Of a stretch of DNA of 64,000 nucleotides, positions 1 through 9,515 are shown piece after piece. Where the stretch lies: the NCBI RefSeq assembly GCF_051622035.1, contig NC_135358.1, forward strand, positions 622,501 to 686,500, read 5' to 3'. Position numbers and translations under genes: made by a program. Position 1 is the stretch's first letter, and every line of letters starts with the position of its first letter. The notes beneath the pieces are model-generated. The model saw nothing but the letters and a program-made list of their open reading frames with translations, did not search any database and had not been told where the DNA came from. Source of the stretch: Arctopsyche grandis. Lineage: Eukaryota; Arthropoda; Insecta; Trichoptera; Hydropsychidae.

Positions 1-349
1 TTCACTTAGCATCGGCAACTGTCGACGAACTTTCAATGTCGAACGGTTGAAATCCAGGTGCATGTCAGATTTCACATTTTTCAGCTGAACATACTACATA
101 CATATGTCCTTTGTAAGGTCTTGTCATGTGAGAGCACTCGCGTAGGCTTACCGACCTCAACCTATAATTGTCCCATTCAACTGAACTGGTAAATGGTTGG
201 TTAATTACATATAGTTAAATCTATTGATGATAAACTCCAATGCATCTGATAAGGATGCCAAATAAGTAACATTTATTTATTATTAAATAGCAAATTGCTA
301 ATGAATTATTTCAAAATTAACAATTTTAAACTAAAACTAACAACTATAA

Positions 350-643
350 TCTATCTATGTATATATGTATATATAAAATTGAATGTCTGTCTGTGTTTCG
401 TATAGGCTCGTAAACCACTGAATCGATTACGATGTAACTTTCAGGTTTTGTTGTATGTATGTCCGGGAAGATTACTGTGAAAAAAAATCGCCCAAAAATG
501 GGAACAGAAACGGGAAAAACGGGAATGAGTGTCATTGCAACGCAATAATTTCAAATGTGTTCGCTGCCTGCGTTTTTCCGACAAATGGGAACGGGAATTG
601 CATGCGTTATTGTGGCATTGCAACGCATGCCGGGTTCAGCTAG
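350..643 (+). mobile_element. Non-autonomous Helitron-like element
   Basis: The segment starts TC after a host A (A|TC at 349-350) and ends CTAG followed by T (640-644), the usual Helitron termini with insertion between A and T. The 5' part carries the 'AATTGAATGTCTGTCTGTG' type motif seen at the start of many arthropod Helitrons. The last 40 bases contain short self-complementary runs around GCATTGCAACGCATGC before the CTAG. There is no Rep/helicase coding, so it is a short non-autonomous copy of about 294 bp. Confidence 0.7.
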
Positions 644-734
644 TATAACTTAGTTAGAAAAATTAACAAAACTATAATTAGTAACCCTAAAATAATATAA
701 TATATTTCCAAACATGGCATTTTATTAAACTTGC

Positions 735-1223
735 ATATATTTTATTTTTATTTTTATTTTATTTTACAAATATACCAGGAAGGCTTAACAGGTAAACCCC
801 AAATGCGCCTTCCTGGTCCACATAATTATTACATAGATACATGTAAATCTAAATAATATCTGACATCTATGGTCAGTATACATATATTACAAACATCGTA
901 TCAATACGATAAATAACGATGAATAACTTTCATGTAACAATATGAATTTTATATTCGATAAACAACCACAGAGACATCTATGGTGAGCAATATGGCGAAA
1001 CCTAAGATATAACAATAACTAAAGGTTCGCAACAGAAAATTGGGAAGGAAACGCCAATTTTACAGGAATCGTTTCAATGAAAATCAGAAAAATTGGCAAA
1101 TTCTGATAAGAAACGATCGAACTAGACAAATCAAGGTCTGGCCAACAGCGAAACTTAGCGGGGAATCGAACTCGTAACATCAAGTACGAAATAATTCAAC
1201 ATTCACCACTAGACCACGCTGCT
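735..1223 (-). mobile_element. tRNA-derived SINE, full-length-like
   Basis: Read on the minus strand it begins near 1223 with a tRNA-like head. The A-box-like TGGTCTAGTGG and B-box-like GGTTCGATTC equivalents are both present but mutated. A conserved body follows (TTTCATTGAAACG... and GTTTCGCC...) and then a tail with AGGAAGGCGCATTTGGGG, ending in an A-rich tract seen as T-runs near 735-770 on the plus strand. The same body recurs at 6109, 14023, 18618 and 53825-54624. It is a SINE, not a functional tRNA. Confidence 0.75.
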
Positions 1224-1239
1224 GGTTATATATAATTAC

Positions 1240-1425
1240 GTCATCTTCCACAGAGGTATCCATTAACACCCCTCAAGAAAGCACCAATGTTACCTCTAAA
1301 GCACCTCTAATGCTCTCAGGAAGGGCATTGTATATTTGAACACCTCTGTGGAAAACACCTCCTGCAATTTTTGCTTTCTCAATTTTACCTATAATTAATT
1401 TATTCCTATTTTTAGTTATGTATAT
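1240..1425 (-). mobile_element. LINE C-terminal fragment
   Basis: On the minus strand this reads a degenerate '...VFHRGVQIYNALPESIRGAL...' type stretch, typical of the extreme C-terminus of jockey/CR1-like reverse transcriptase proteins. A related fragment lies at 11935-12085. It abuts the SINE on its left. Confidence 0.5.
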
Positions 1426-1514
1426 CTTAATAATTATGTATATCTCTATTCCTAACTATACTAGAGTCTATACTATATATATAATAGAGGCTACAATTTA
1501 TCTTGTGTCTTAAT

Positions 1515-2319
1515 CGGGGACCCGAGCCGTTATCTTTTTCGTTCCGGTTCGGTTCGATTCTGTTCCGGTATTCGGTTCGAATCCAAATCCCGTAAAAATC
1601 ACTCGAAGTCATTTGCTCGCTTTGAAATTTCATCGTAGATTCTTTTAATGGCCGTAATGTCTCAACGATGACATTAATTTCGATCCATTTATGTTCTGGG
1701 AAATAGTACTTCATATTGTTTTCAGCTATTTTTGAACAACATTCTTTACATAACAATAAATAACTTAACATATCGAATGTCTATAACAGGTCTTTTAGTA
1801 TCATTTTCGTTAAATATCATAATAAGAGAAGGAATTCTTAACTTTTTAACCAACTCTCGAGCTTCACATATAATTGGATATAAATCGTAATCGTTAATAG
1901 AATATTTGATTGTTATAACGATTCCGTTAATATATATGTATGTGCCACATAATTTATCCCGATGAGATCAGGGAAAGAACAGTTCTCAATAGAAGGTAGC
2001 ATATTTGCTTCACAATCTCGTTCTTAATTAATATTCTGGTTTTCTTCTTCTATTTCGGTTTCTAACAAGTTGACAGATTTGATCATATTAGCTCCATTAT
2101 CTGTTGTAAAAGAGTAGATTTGTTTGATATCGATATTATATTTTTCTAAAAGTTTCAAAAACATGTTTTTAATATACATTCCTGTATGTTTGTCCATTAA
2201 TTCTATCATTCCCAAAGTATACAAGAAAAAAATATTGGTTCAGTTTCGTTTTTCGTTCCGGCAAAAATAACGGTGATTTGGGTGTTCGGTTTTCGTTTCG
2301 GTTCCGGTTCGGGTCCCTG
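1515..2319 (-). mobile_element. hAT element, internally deleted
   Basis: The ends are inverted copies of a C(A/G)GGGACCCGARCCG motif (1515 rightward, 2319 leftward). The 8-bp flanks (1507-1514 GTCTTAAT, 2320-2327 GTCATAGT) agree at 6 of 8 positions, consistent with an aged hAT target duplication. Inside, minus-strand frames encode pieces of hAT transposase: 2224-2024 has a TTDNGANM motif, and 1771-1570 has PLKESTMKFQSEQ and DFYGIWI. The second frame runs directly into the terminal repeat, so the C-terminal part of the transposase has been deleted. Confidence 0.7.
1570..2224 (-). pseudogene. hAT transposase remnant
   Basis: Two separate minus-strand open stretches give recognisable hAT transposase pieces. 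The first covers the RNase-H-like core segment with TTDNGANMIKSVNLL, including the second catalytic Asp context. The second covers the region before the C-terminal dimerisation domain (KWIEINVIVETLRPLKEST). Stops separate them and no dimerisation domain follows, so this copy cannot make a working transposase. Confidence 0.65.
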
Positions 2320-2454
2320 GTCATAGTGGCGTTAGAAACAAGGCACCTTCTTATGAATTTACTAGAGTTTTAGGCCTATTTTAAGCAGATTTTTGGAGAA
2401 CATGGCCAATGTATAGGTAATTTCACTAAATTACCAAAATGCATACAGTTGTTT

Positions 2455-2640
2455 TGTTTCCTATTATGCTGTACACTACCATTAGAATAATATAATACTA
2501 TGATTACTAACAAAATTTAATTAAAATTGTAAAAGTAGAAAATGATCAGAAGATCAGTAGCTATTAATATAGATATAAGATATATTGTGAACATAATTTA
2601 GTAATAATAAAAAACATTTAAAAATTAAAAATAAAATACA
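2455..2640 (+). mobile_element. LINE family 1, 3' UTR fragment
   Basis: This segment matches the 3' tail shared by the copies at 3905-4118, 7619-7798, 53060 and 62967: CCTATTATGCTGTACA, AATGATCAGTAGATCAGTAGC and TATTGTGAACATAATTTCG. It ends in an A-rich tail. Only untranslated sequence is left. Confidence 0.7.
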
Positions 2641-3904
2641 GTTGTTTAAATTTTGATATAGTCATTGACCAAGGTATGCGTAGCTATTGGAACTACAACT
2701 AAAATAATACATTAACGCCAATTGATGGAAAATATTACCATCATATGTAATGTTACAGGTTTTTTATTTTTAAAATTTAAAACCTACCCAAAATCTGTAG
2801 CGTTTTCCTTCTTAGTTATATGTATTCCAAGTAATGAATTAGATGAAACGCTACATTTGCAAGTCGAGTTATATGTAGTTATTGACCACATGAACTGAAA
2901 CAATACATTCACGCCAATTGATGGCAAGATAATATATTTCCAACATTTACTAGTGTACAGAAATTTCTCGAATGTGACAGTTGTTATTCACAATTTTCCA
3001 ATATAGATGATTAGATTTGGCCGTAATGCATTAATTCACCACCTCCTGTAAGACGAGGCTTATTAATTGAGACGCATGGAAGATTGAGATACAAATTATA
3101 CACCTGTCATAATTTGTAATTACATATTCGATCGCTTGCGATGGAGATAAAATGCAATCTGTTGATGTAATTAAAGATTGCATCAGAGAGTGCAGAGTCA
3201 GTTGGCCGATTAATTCGGTATGCGCCGCTCGCATACATCAAACGTCCTTGTCAACAGTGCATAAATTGGAACAGAAACAAAACGACCGTCGAAATAAAAA
3301 CAGAACGAAGATGGCGTTGAAAATACCCGTCCGGCTCGAAGGACCCACTCGGGTGAAGGACGGCGACTAGGGCTGTGCCAAAATAGAAGGGTCGAGCAGA
3401 CGAAATTAGATCACAAAGGGTCATCCCGAGCCTGAGGGGCACTAACTACATACACGAGTAGTAGTAGTCAGCCTTGAAGTGGGACTTTTCGTGTTCGGAT
3501 GATTGATTCGAAGTGTCGCACACTCTGAAGCGAGAAACCTCGAAGAGACAGTTTCATCATCATCATCATCATCATCAGTATCTGCATTCCTGAAAAATAT
3601 ATTGAGGGAAAAGAGCACCTGGAGATGCGTGCGTCAATCATCACAAAAACGTCGCTCGATATGTAGAGCGGAGCCAAACCCAATGGACGCGAGATAATAT
3701 TTCATACATTGTCTCTCGCCATTGTGTCGCAGGTCTACAACACTTTTTTATAATGTAATAATAATACAATATTTCCATTGTCTGTAGTCCAAAAAGGCCA
3801 TCTCAATGCTAAATCGGAGACAATTCGTTGTCTATGAGCAGGTCTGCACAGTCAGTAACTGAACTATTACAGTAATAATGTCAAATTTCAAATACCATAT
3901 ATTT
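2641..3904. other. Gene-free interval with an ATC microsatellite
   Basis: No coding region was recognised. Short open frames near 3031-3440 and 3468-3697 have no family signature. A (CAT)n run of about 8 units sits at 3555-3577. GC content is a little higher than in flanking DNA around 3130-3480. Confidence 0.4.
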
Positions 3905-4118
3905 AAGGATTGTAAATAGGTTTTTGAGCTCTTTTTCCTATTATGTTGTAGATTAACATTAGAATTAGAATAATATAATACTATGATTACTAACCAAATT
4001 AAATTAAATTGTAAAATAGAAAATGATCAGTAGATCAGTAGCTATTAAAATAGACATAAGATGTATTGTGAACATAATTTCGTAATAATAAAAAGCATTA
4101 AAAAAAAAAAAAAAAAAA
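3905..4118 (+). mobile_element. LINE family 1, 3' end with poly(A)
   Basis: A 3' UTR copy starting at GGATTGTAAATAGGTTTTTGA and ending in a run of about 21 A (4098-4118). The uninterrupted A tail fits a fairly recent target-primed insertion, truncated at the 5' side. Confidence 0.75.
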
Positions 4119-4143
4119 ACCATATATATGTACATATATAAAA

Positions 4144-4278
4144 CTAGTGGTTTTATCCGGCTTCGCTCGGTATTTGTAATATAAACCGCTTAAACATAAC
4201 TAATCTAATAGTAAACATTTTATTGAATTTAATTGAATAGTTTTATTTTATATAAATTTATTTGAATACTATATAGCA
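4144..4278 (-). mobile_element. Helitron-like 3' end fragment
   Basis: On the minus strand it ends ...CGAGCGAAGCCGGATAAAACCA-CTAG followed by T. This is the terminal signature shared with the complete short elements at 46955-47382, 58415-58589 and 31769-31988. The 5' TC end is absent. Confidence 0.6.
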
Positions 4279-4770
4279 GGGATGGCGAACCTAGGGCACG
4301 CGTTTATTCCGTTTTATTTATTTTATTTTATTTTATTTTACAAAATCAATTAATGAAGCACACTCGTCTAACAGATTGCTCCAAAGCAACGAGTGTGCTA
4401 AAAATATTAAGAAGTACAAAAGGAAAAAATACAAGTTAAATAAACAAATTATATATACAATATACAAATTAAATAAGGAAAGGATATCTAAATAAAACAT
4501 GAAATCATAATTAAAAACACTAGCTCAACCTTTCTTAATGGTCGCGACCTCCATAACTTAGGAAGTGGTGCAGAGAATGAAGAGAGACGTGACAAATGTC
4601 AATGGCACCATCCAGTGAATTTAAGAAACGGAGGCCGCGAGGAATGGGAGAATAACTAAAAGCCACAGTTCTAGCCAAAATAGTGTGAAAAAGGGGACGA
4701 TGGCGCGTCCATATCACACTCTCTGGAGCATGAAGGCCCAACTCAGCCAGGATTATTAATTATCAAATGT
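4279..4770 (-). mobile_element. LINE 3' fragment beside a hAT-like end
   Basis: A single hAT-type terminal motif, CAGGGATGGCGAACC, lies at about 4279. Next to it a minus-strand frame (4741-4535) reads ...FHTILARTVAFSYSPIPRGLRFLNSL, a stretch matching the ART...PIPRA/LN motif of jockey-like reverse transcriptase C-termini, also seen in the 41590-42042 copy. The T-rich 4300-4340 tract is the reverse of its A-rich tail. Confidence 0.55.
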
Positions 4771-4801
4771 TTTTGCAGAAGAAAAGCCAGATATGATGAA
4801 G

Positions 4802-5722
4802 TGGAATTTTATTTAATTCTCATATAAAGACAATTTAATATATTATTCTATTTATTCAATTCAAATTCGTGTAAATACGAGTAAACACTCGTACGAGCTT
4901 TTAGCTTGCAATTTTACCGATTTAAAATTCAGCACACTTCCAATTAACCCTTTTAAACAAAAACAAAAAATAGTGTGGCCAGAACACTATCCCAATAAAC
5001 ATGTTTCAATAGAAAATACTCAATATAAAATAGTGTTACGTACGCCGTGGATTGAGCGAATTGTACTTAGACCAACGGATATCTGTTATCGGTTAACTAA
5101 ATGCATGCACTTACTTCCAAAGATTATATCTGGACTCTAAGTGCATTTAGGCTAAACAATGACCGTTATTAGTTATTTCTCAGAATCGGTACGGGAAGAT
5201 CCAATGTCTTGGAAATACATATCCGAATACGTGACTATACAACAGGTAAACAGATTAGGCGTCCTGAGAAATCTACCCTTTATAAGGCGGTACGTAGGCG
5301 ATATAATTCATTCTGGACGGAGCAGTGACAGTGCGTGTAACTCCTGAATCATCAATAAATGCTGTGAAACGACTGTTGGCCTTTTACTTGGATCCTCCAC
5401 CCACCCGTACGCAACAATAGTATTAACAGTGGGAAAAAATCCCAAGTGAAAATACGTACTTTTGACTTTTGATTTGAACTGGACGATTAATTAGAGAGAT
5501 TTGAAAGCTGAAAAGTACTACAAATGAAAGATAAAATACCCGACTTCAATAAAGATAAAACACCCGATTCGAATATTCCAATATATATTTTGAACAGGAA
5601 ATTGCGCGATTTAAAAAACACATATATTTCCGAATCTCGAGCCAATCAACATTTTTTATTACCAGATTCGTGTTCACTGGGCATAGATCTATAAGAAAAG
5701 TCATATCTCGTCTCTAAACCAA
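4802..5722. repeat. Interspersed repeat A, split by a solo LTR
   Basis: 4802-5029 plus 5421-5722 together match, in opposite orientation, the uninterrupted copy at 21814-22372. They are also partly matched at 29440-29705. Shared landmarks are AGTGTGGCCAGAACACTAT, AATAGAAAATACTCAATAT and GAGCCAATCAACATTTTTTA. The uninterrupted copy is an empty-site reference for the LTR insertion. Complete ends in other copies read CACTGTTCGACAC, suggesting a DNA transposon. Confidence 0.7.
5034..5416 (-). mobile_element. Solo LTR, 383 bp, with ATAG target duplication
   Basis: The segment begins TGTTACG and ends GCAACA. It is flanked by ATAG at 5030-5033 and 5417-5420, while the related repeat at 21814-22372 has a single ATAG at the same place. 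Two relatives at 36159-36494 and 53914-54303 share the core (TTATAAAGG TATA-like box, CACAGCATTTATTG, end GCTACA). By the TATA-like box the LTR is read on the minus strand. No internal retroelement domain is nearby, so it is a recombination-derived solo LTR. Confidence 0.8.
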
Positions 5723-5734
5723 AAAAAAATTGTA

Positions 5735-6000
5735 ATTCATAGATTGAAAAGAAATAAAAGGTAAAATCAGAAAAAGACTATAAAACAAAAGAAAAATAGT
5801 ACATAAGGAAAAATAATCACAGCGAGGTTCAAATGGAAGAGAGTAGATTAAGATTCCACTCGTTTATCACATTTAAATTAAGAAAATAATAATGAGCGCA
5901 GCTTACCAGACAAATATGTATGTTAAAATAATATCCGATAATCTACGCTCACCGAGGTGGAAAATATCGCAATCAGGGTGGAAAATATCACATTTTCCAA
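5735..6000 (-). mobile_element. LINE family 2, 3' fragment
   Basis: Shares AGCGAGG(C/T)(C/T)CAAATGGAAGAG and TAAGATTCCACTC with the 41364-42058 copy, and its A-rich 3' tail with 58319-58385. Only the end of the coding region and the 3' UTR remain. Confidence 0.6.
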
Positions 6001-6108
6001 ATGAATTTACGACTACATACGTCTTTGTTCACAACATAATTTTTCATATTATCATGTCTGTTCCTTCTACATTTCGAATTTACTATTGCTTTGTTGAATA
6101 ACAAATTA

Positions 6109-6440
6109 GCAGCGTGGTCTAGTGGCGAGAATTGAATTCTTTGGTACTTGGTCACGGGTTCGATTCTCAGCAAGAGTCTCGTTGTTGGCCAGACCTTGGT
6201 CAATCGTTTCTTATCAGAATTTGTCAATTTTTCTGATTTTCATTGAAACGGTTCCTGTAAAATTGGCTTTTCCTTCCCAATTTTCTGTTGCAAACCTTGA
6301 GTTATTGTCATATCTAAGGTTTCGCCAGATTTCTTACCATAGACGTCTCTGTGGTTGTTTATCGAATGTAAAATTCGCACTGTTACATGAAAAATGTTAT
6401 TAATCGTATTTATACGATGTTTGTAATATCTGACCATAGA
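6109..6440 (+). mobile_element. tRNA-derived SINE
   Basis: The head GCAGCGTGGTCTAGTGGCG carries a good A box, and GGGTTCGATTC about 40 bases later is a good B box. The SINE body follows (TTTCATTGAAACGGTTCC, GTTTCGCCAGATTTC, AGACGTCTCTGTGG). There is no acceptor stem pairing or CCA-proximal structure, so it is a retroposon rather than a tRNA gene. Confidence 0.8.
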
Positions 6441-6544
6441 TTCGAGGTATTCTTTCGATTTACACGCGTATATATGTAATAATTATGTATTTAGATGTCT
6501 CGTTAATTATGAGTTTTCAATATCTTGTAATAAATTAGACTAAT

Positions 6545-7179
6545 CTATAATGTCACTATGGCGAAAACGTTCAGATCTGAAAATCCCCTCTGGAGAAAGT
6601 CTGAAATGGCAGTCAGTAATAAAATATTTAGGAGTAACGTTCGATAAAAGAATGAGATGGGCACCTCACATTGAGGCAGCGAAATGTAAGGCGATGCGGG
6701 GTATATCGTCAATATACCCAATATTTAATCGCCATAGTTCTTTATCAACTTAAAATAAAATAAAATTATATCGCGCGCTCATATTACCATTATTAACCTA
6801 TGCTTCATCTGTATGGAATAACGCCTCGAAAACTAACCTTTCCAAGCTCCAAGTAATACAAAATAAATCCCTAAAAATAATTTATAATAAACCCATATAT
6901 ACTAACTTGAAAAAACTGCATGCCATACATAATATTCCCTTTGTTACAGACATTACTAACAAACTAACCAGTAGATTCTATGACAGAATCACACTAACAC
7001 ACTTGTGAAGAGTCTCGGTGATTACAAAAAAATGTCTATACCCTTCAGGTATAACACACAGATTATCTAAACACAATTTGCTTTAGGTCATCAACTTTAG
7101 ATAGTCTTTAATTAATATTATGTATTAGATGTATTATGAGCATTTATAAGAATTGTAAATAGGATTTTCAGCTATTTTT
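6545..7179 (+). mobile_element. LINE family 1, RT C-terminal pseudogene
   Basis: The plus strand encodes, with in-frame stops and frameshifts, the same C-terminal reverse transcriptase region as the 63231-63998 copy. It includes KYLGVTFDKRMRW, HIEAAKCKAMRGISSIYP and IYTNLKKLHAIHNIPF. A stop interrupts the frame after SSLST near 6752. The copy continues into its 3' UTR and is interrupted at 7180 by repeat C, resuming at 7619-7798. Confidence 0.8.
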
Positions 7180-7618
7180 ACATACCTCCTTTACGTTTCA
7201 CATGGCTTTCGTGTCAGTGGTCATTTTTATCTCTTATCCGATCGTTTTCATACTTTGCCATATTGCTCATTTTGGTCATCAATACACGTTAATGTATCGT
7301 CTGCCATTACGTTGGAGATAAAATATCGTATACAAGGCGTTTTAAACACGCGGAAAGTAAATCTTTTTGACGTTTAATAAGCGTTCATCCCGTATCTTCC
7401 AACCTGTTCGCCTTGATATGGCGATATAAGATTTTAATTGTTTAAACGCCTATAATTCACTCTATATTTTATGAAATTTGCTCTATTGGTTCTCGTTATC
7501 TCTAATATATAAATATTTAAAGTTTTAACTCTCATATGTATATATAAATTTCAAATTGGCGTGTAGCTTCTTGTAGGGTAATACACGATATATATTGATT
7601 TTTGGCCAAATATGTCAG
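7180..7618. repeat. Repeat C inserted in the LINE
   Basis: 439 bp interrupts the LINE 3' UTR. ATTTTT is found on both sides (7174-7179 and 7619-7624), read as a target duplication. It starts ACATACCTCCTTTACGTTTC and contains TCGTTTTCATACTTTGCCAT; related copies are at 27651, 28842 and 44607. No terminal inverted repeat or coding region was seen, so the class is unknown. Confidence 0.65.
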
Positions 7619-7798
7619 ATTTTTCCTATTATGCTGTACATTAACATTAGAATAATATAATACTATGATTACTAAACAAATTAAATTAAAATTGTAAAAT
7701 AGAAAATGATCAGAGTAGATCAGTAGCTTTTAAAATAGATATAAGATGTATTGTGAACATAGTTTCGTAATAATACAAAGCATTTAAAAATCAAAAAC
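7619..7798 (+). mobile_element. LINE family 1, 3' UTR (continuation)
   Basis: The LINE tail resumes after the repeat C insertion: CCTATTATGCTGTACATTAAC through TATTGTGAACATAGTTTCG, ending A-rich. Confidence 0.75.
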
Positions 7799-9284
7799 TA
7801 TGGCGAAATTGTAAAAAATAAATAAATAATAATATTTTCTAGATATATAATATGTAGATATGTTTGTCTGTATGTATGTATGTATGTTTAGTTTAGCACA
7901 CCTGTCGAATGAGTGTGCACGTTCACTAGAACATATCGAGCGTTGGCAACGGATTCGGTATATTGTTAAATGTAACAAACTGCCAGCAGATGAACAAAAC
8001 TCAACCGGGGACACATCGGTAACTTCTTAATAGATTTTTTTAAGAATAGTCGCGAATGATATACGATCACAATCGGGATAATTTACGGTACAGAAAGCGT
8101 GTCCTCAACGCCGTTGAATTATCACTCTGGCCGGTCGAAGGTCGCCTTGAAACAAATATCATAATTTTTCAGCCGTTTGGCATTGTTTTAATTCAGACCA
8201 TCAGGTAATCGAGTGATTCGGTGAATCATCTCGTCTATTATTACGTGTCGGTGTGTGCGTAAGTGACGCGATTTTCCGAAAGCACAAATTGGAAAAATCG
8301 TCGGGTGGACGTTGATGGATGTTGGCCGTGGACGAAAAAATGTAAAACGCGTCAATAACGCCACGCCAAATCCGACAAAACATTTTAACATATATTCGTG
8401 TGAAATGTCTAGTGCGGTATGCCGTTCGAGATGATCTTTGGCGCCATCAACGTGCTGACGATCAAACGGCGAGAACAAACAATCTACCCTTTGTTTAGCA
8501 ACATTTCAAAATCGCCGTTGAATAGCTTGTGGTCAAACCCACCCCTGGATGATTAGTGCATGAAGATACTACGTTTACACGTGCGTCATACTTGCCTGTC
8601 ATGTATCTTTTAATTTTAGATTTTAGGCACGTGAGCACTCGTAAAGGTTTCCCAACGTTCTAATTTATAGTAATCCAAATAAGTTGGCTGCAATTAGGGT
8701 TTGCAATACTAAATAAGCCTTTGGTTAATACCGGTCTAACTTTGAATTGCAGTCGACTATTTTTTACTTTATCTATTTGGTACTAAGCCGGCTTTAAAGG
8801 TCAAGGAATTTGACCCTTAAAGCCCTCAACATGAGGCCACCACCCCCCCAACGAATACAGTCTAAGAGACCCTTTCGTCGGAGAATATTTTCGAATGAAT
8901 ATCGCACAAGAACAACCGCACATCACTGTTCTATTAAAAAAAACCACACTGTACATAACCAAGTACAAAATAAACAACAACGCATGAACACATAAAGCGC
9001 GCATGCGTTAGGAAACAATACCTGAAATGTGCCGTGCGAATGCACGCACACTTCAAGTAAACATACATGTATGCATGTTTATACGTGCACAAACACGCAC
9101 ACACACATTCACAGAATAAAAATAATAATAATAAATTTTATCTATGTACGTAGTAACAATAGATGAAGTTTTTTGTTGTTTGTATCCTAGCAAAGAAATG
9201 TTTATTACAATTTTTGTATTTTCTTGCCGCCCCATAATGTTGTCGAAGCATTTCTATCAAAATATCGTCAGTAGATACATATCT
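7799..9284. other. Gene-free interval
   Basis: Open frames here (for example minus 8478-8188) show no recognisable domain. 8040-8520 is unusually GC-rich for the window and looks single-copy, so it could be regulatory or a decayed exon. 9060-9115 is rich in CACACA and TATGTATG simple sequence. Confidence 0.35.
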
Positions 9285-9515
9285 CTTAACCAAATCTTAA
9301 ATGAATAGGACCAACCTTAACTTAACCTAATCTATCCGGACCCTTAAATAAATAGGTTTTTTAATAAATGTTTTTTTTTTTGTGAAAATATTGATGAAAA
9401 AAAGATATTATAGATATAAAGAAAAAAAGATACAGCCAACACCTATTTATTTAAGGGTCGGGATAGGTTAGGTTAAATTAAGGTTGGCCCTATTAATTTA
9501 AGGTTGGGTTGTTAG
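9285..9515. repeat. Fold-back (long inverted repeat) element
   Basis: The left arm (9285-9355) and right arm (9441-9512) are near-perfect reverse complements over about 70 bases: AGGACCAACCTTAACTTAAC against its complement, and CCCTTAAATAAATAGGT against ACCTATTTATTTAAGGG. They surround an 85-base AT-rich loop. A single arm recurs at 22437-22530 and a weaker one at 9785-9860. The RNA would fold into a long hairpin. Confidence 0.75.

Noticed and set aside
6109-6190. tRNA gene-like A and B boxes
   Set aside because: The B box is followed by the repeated SINE body and no acceptor stem can be formed; the same head recurs at four other sites.
8188-8478. 96-codon minus-strand frame
   Set aside because: No family signature, no splice sites nearby; length is expected by chance in a GC-richer block.
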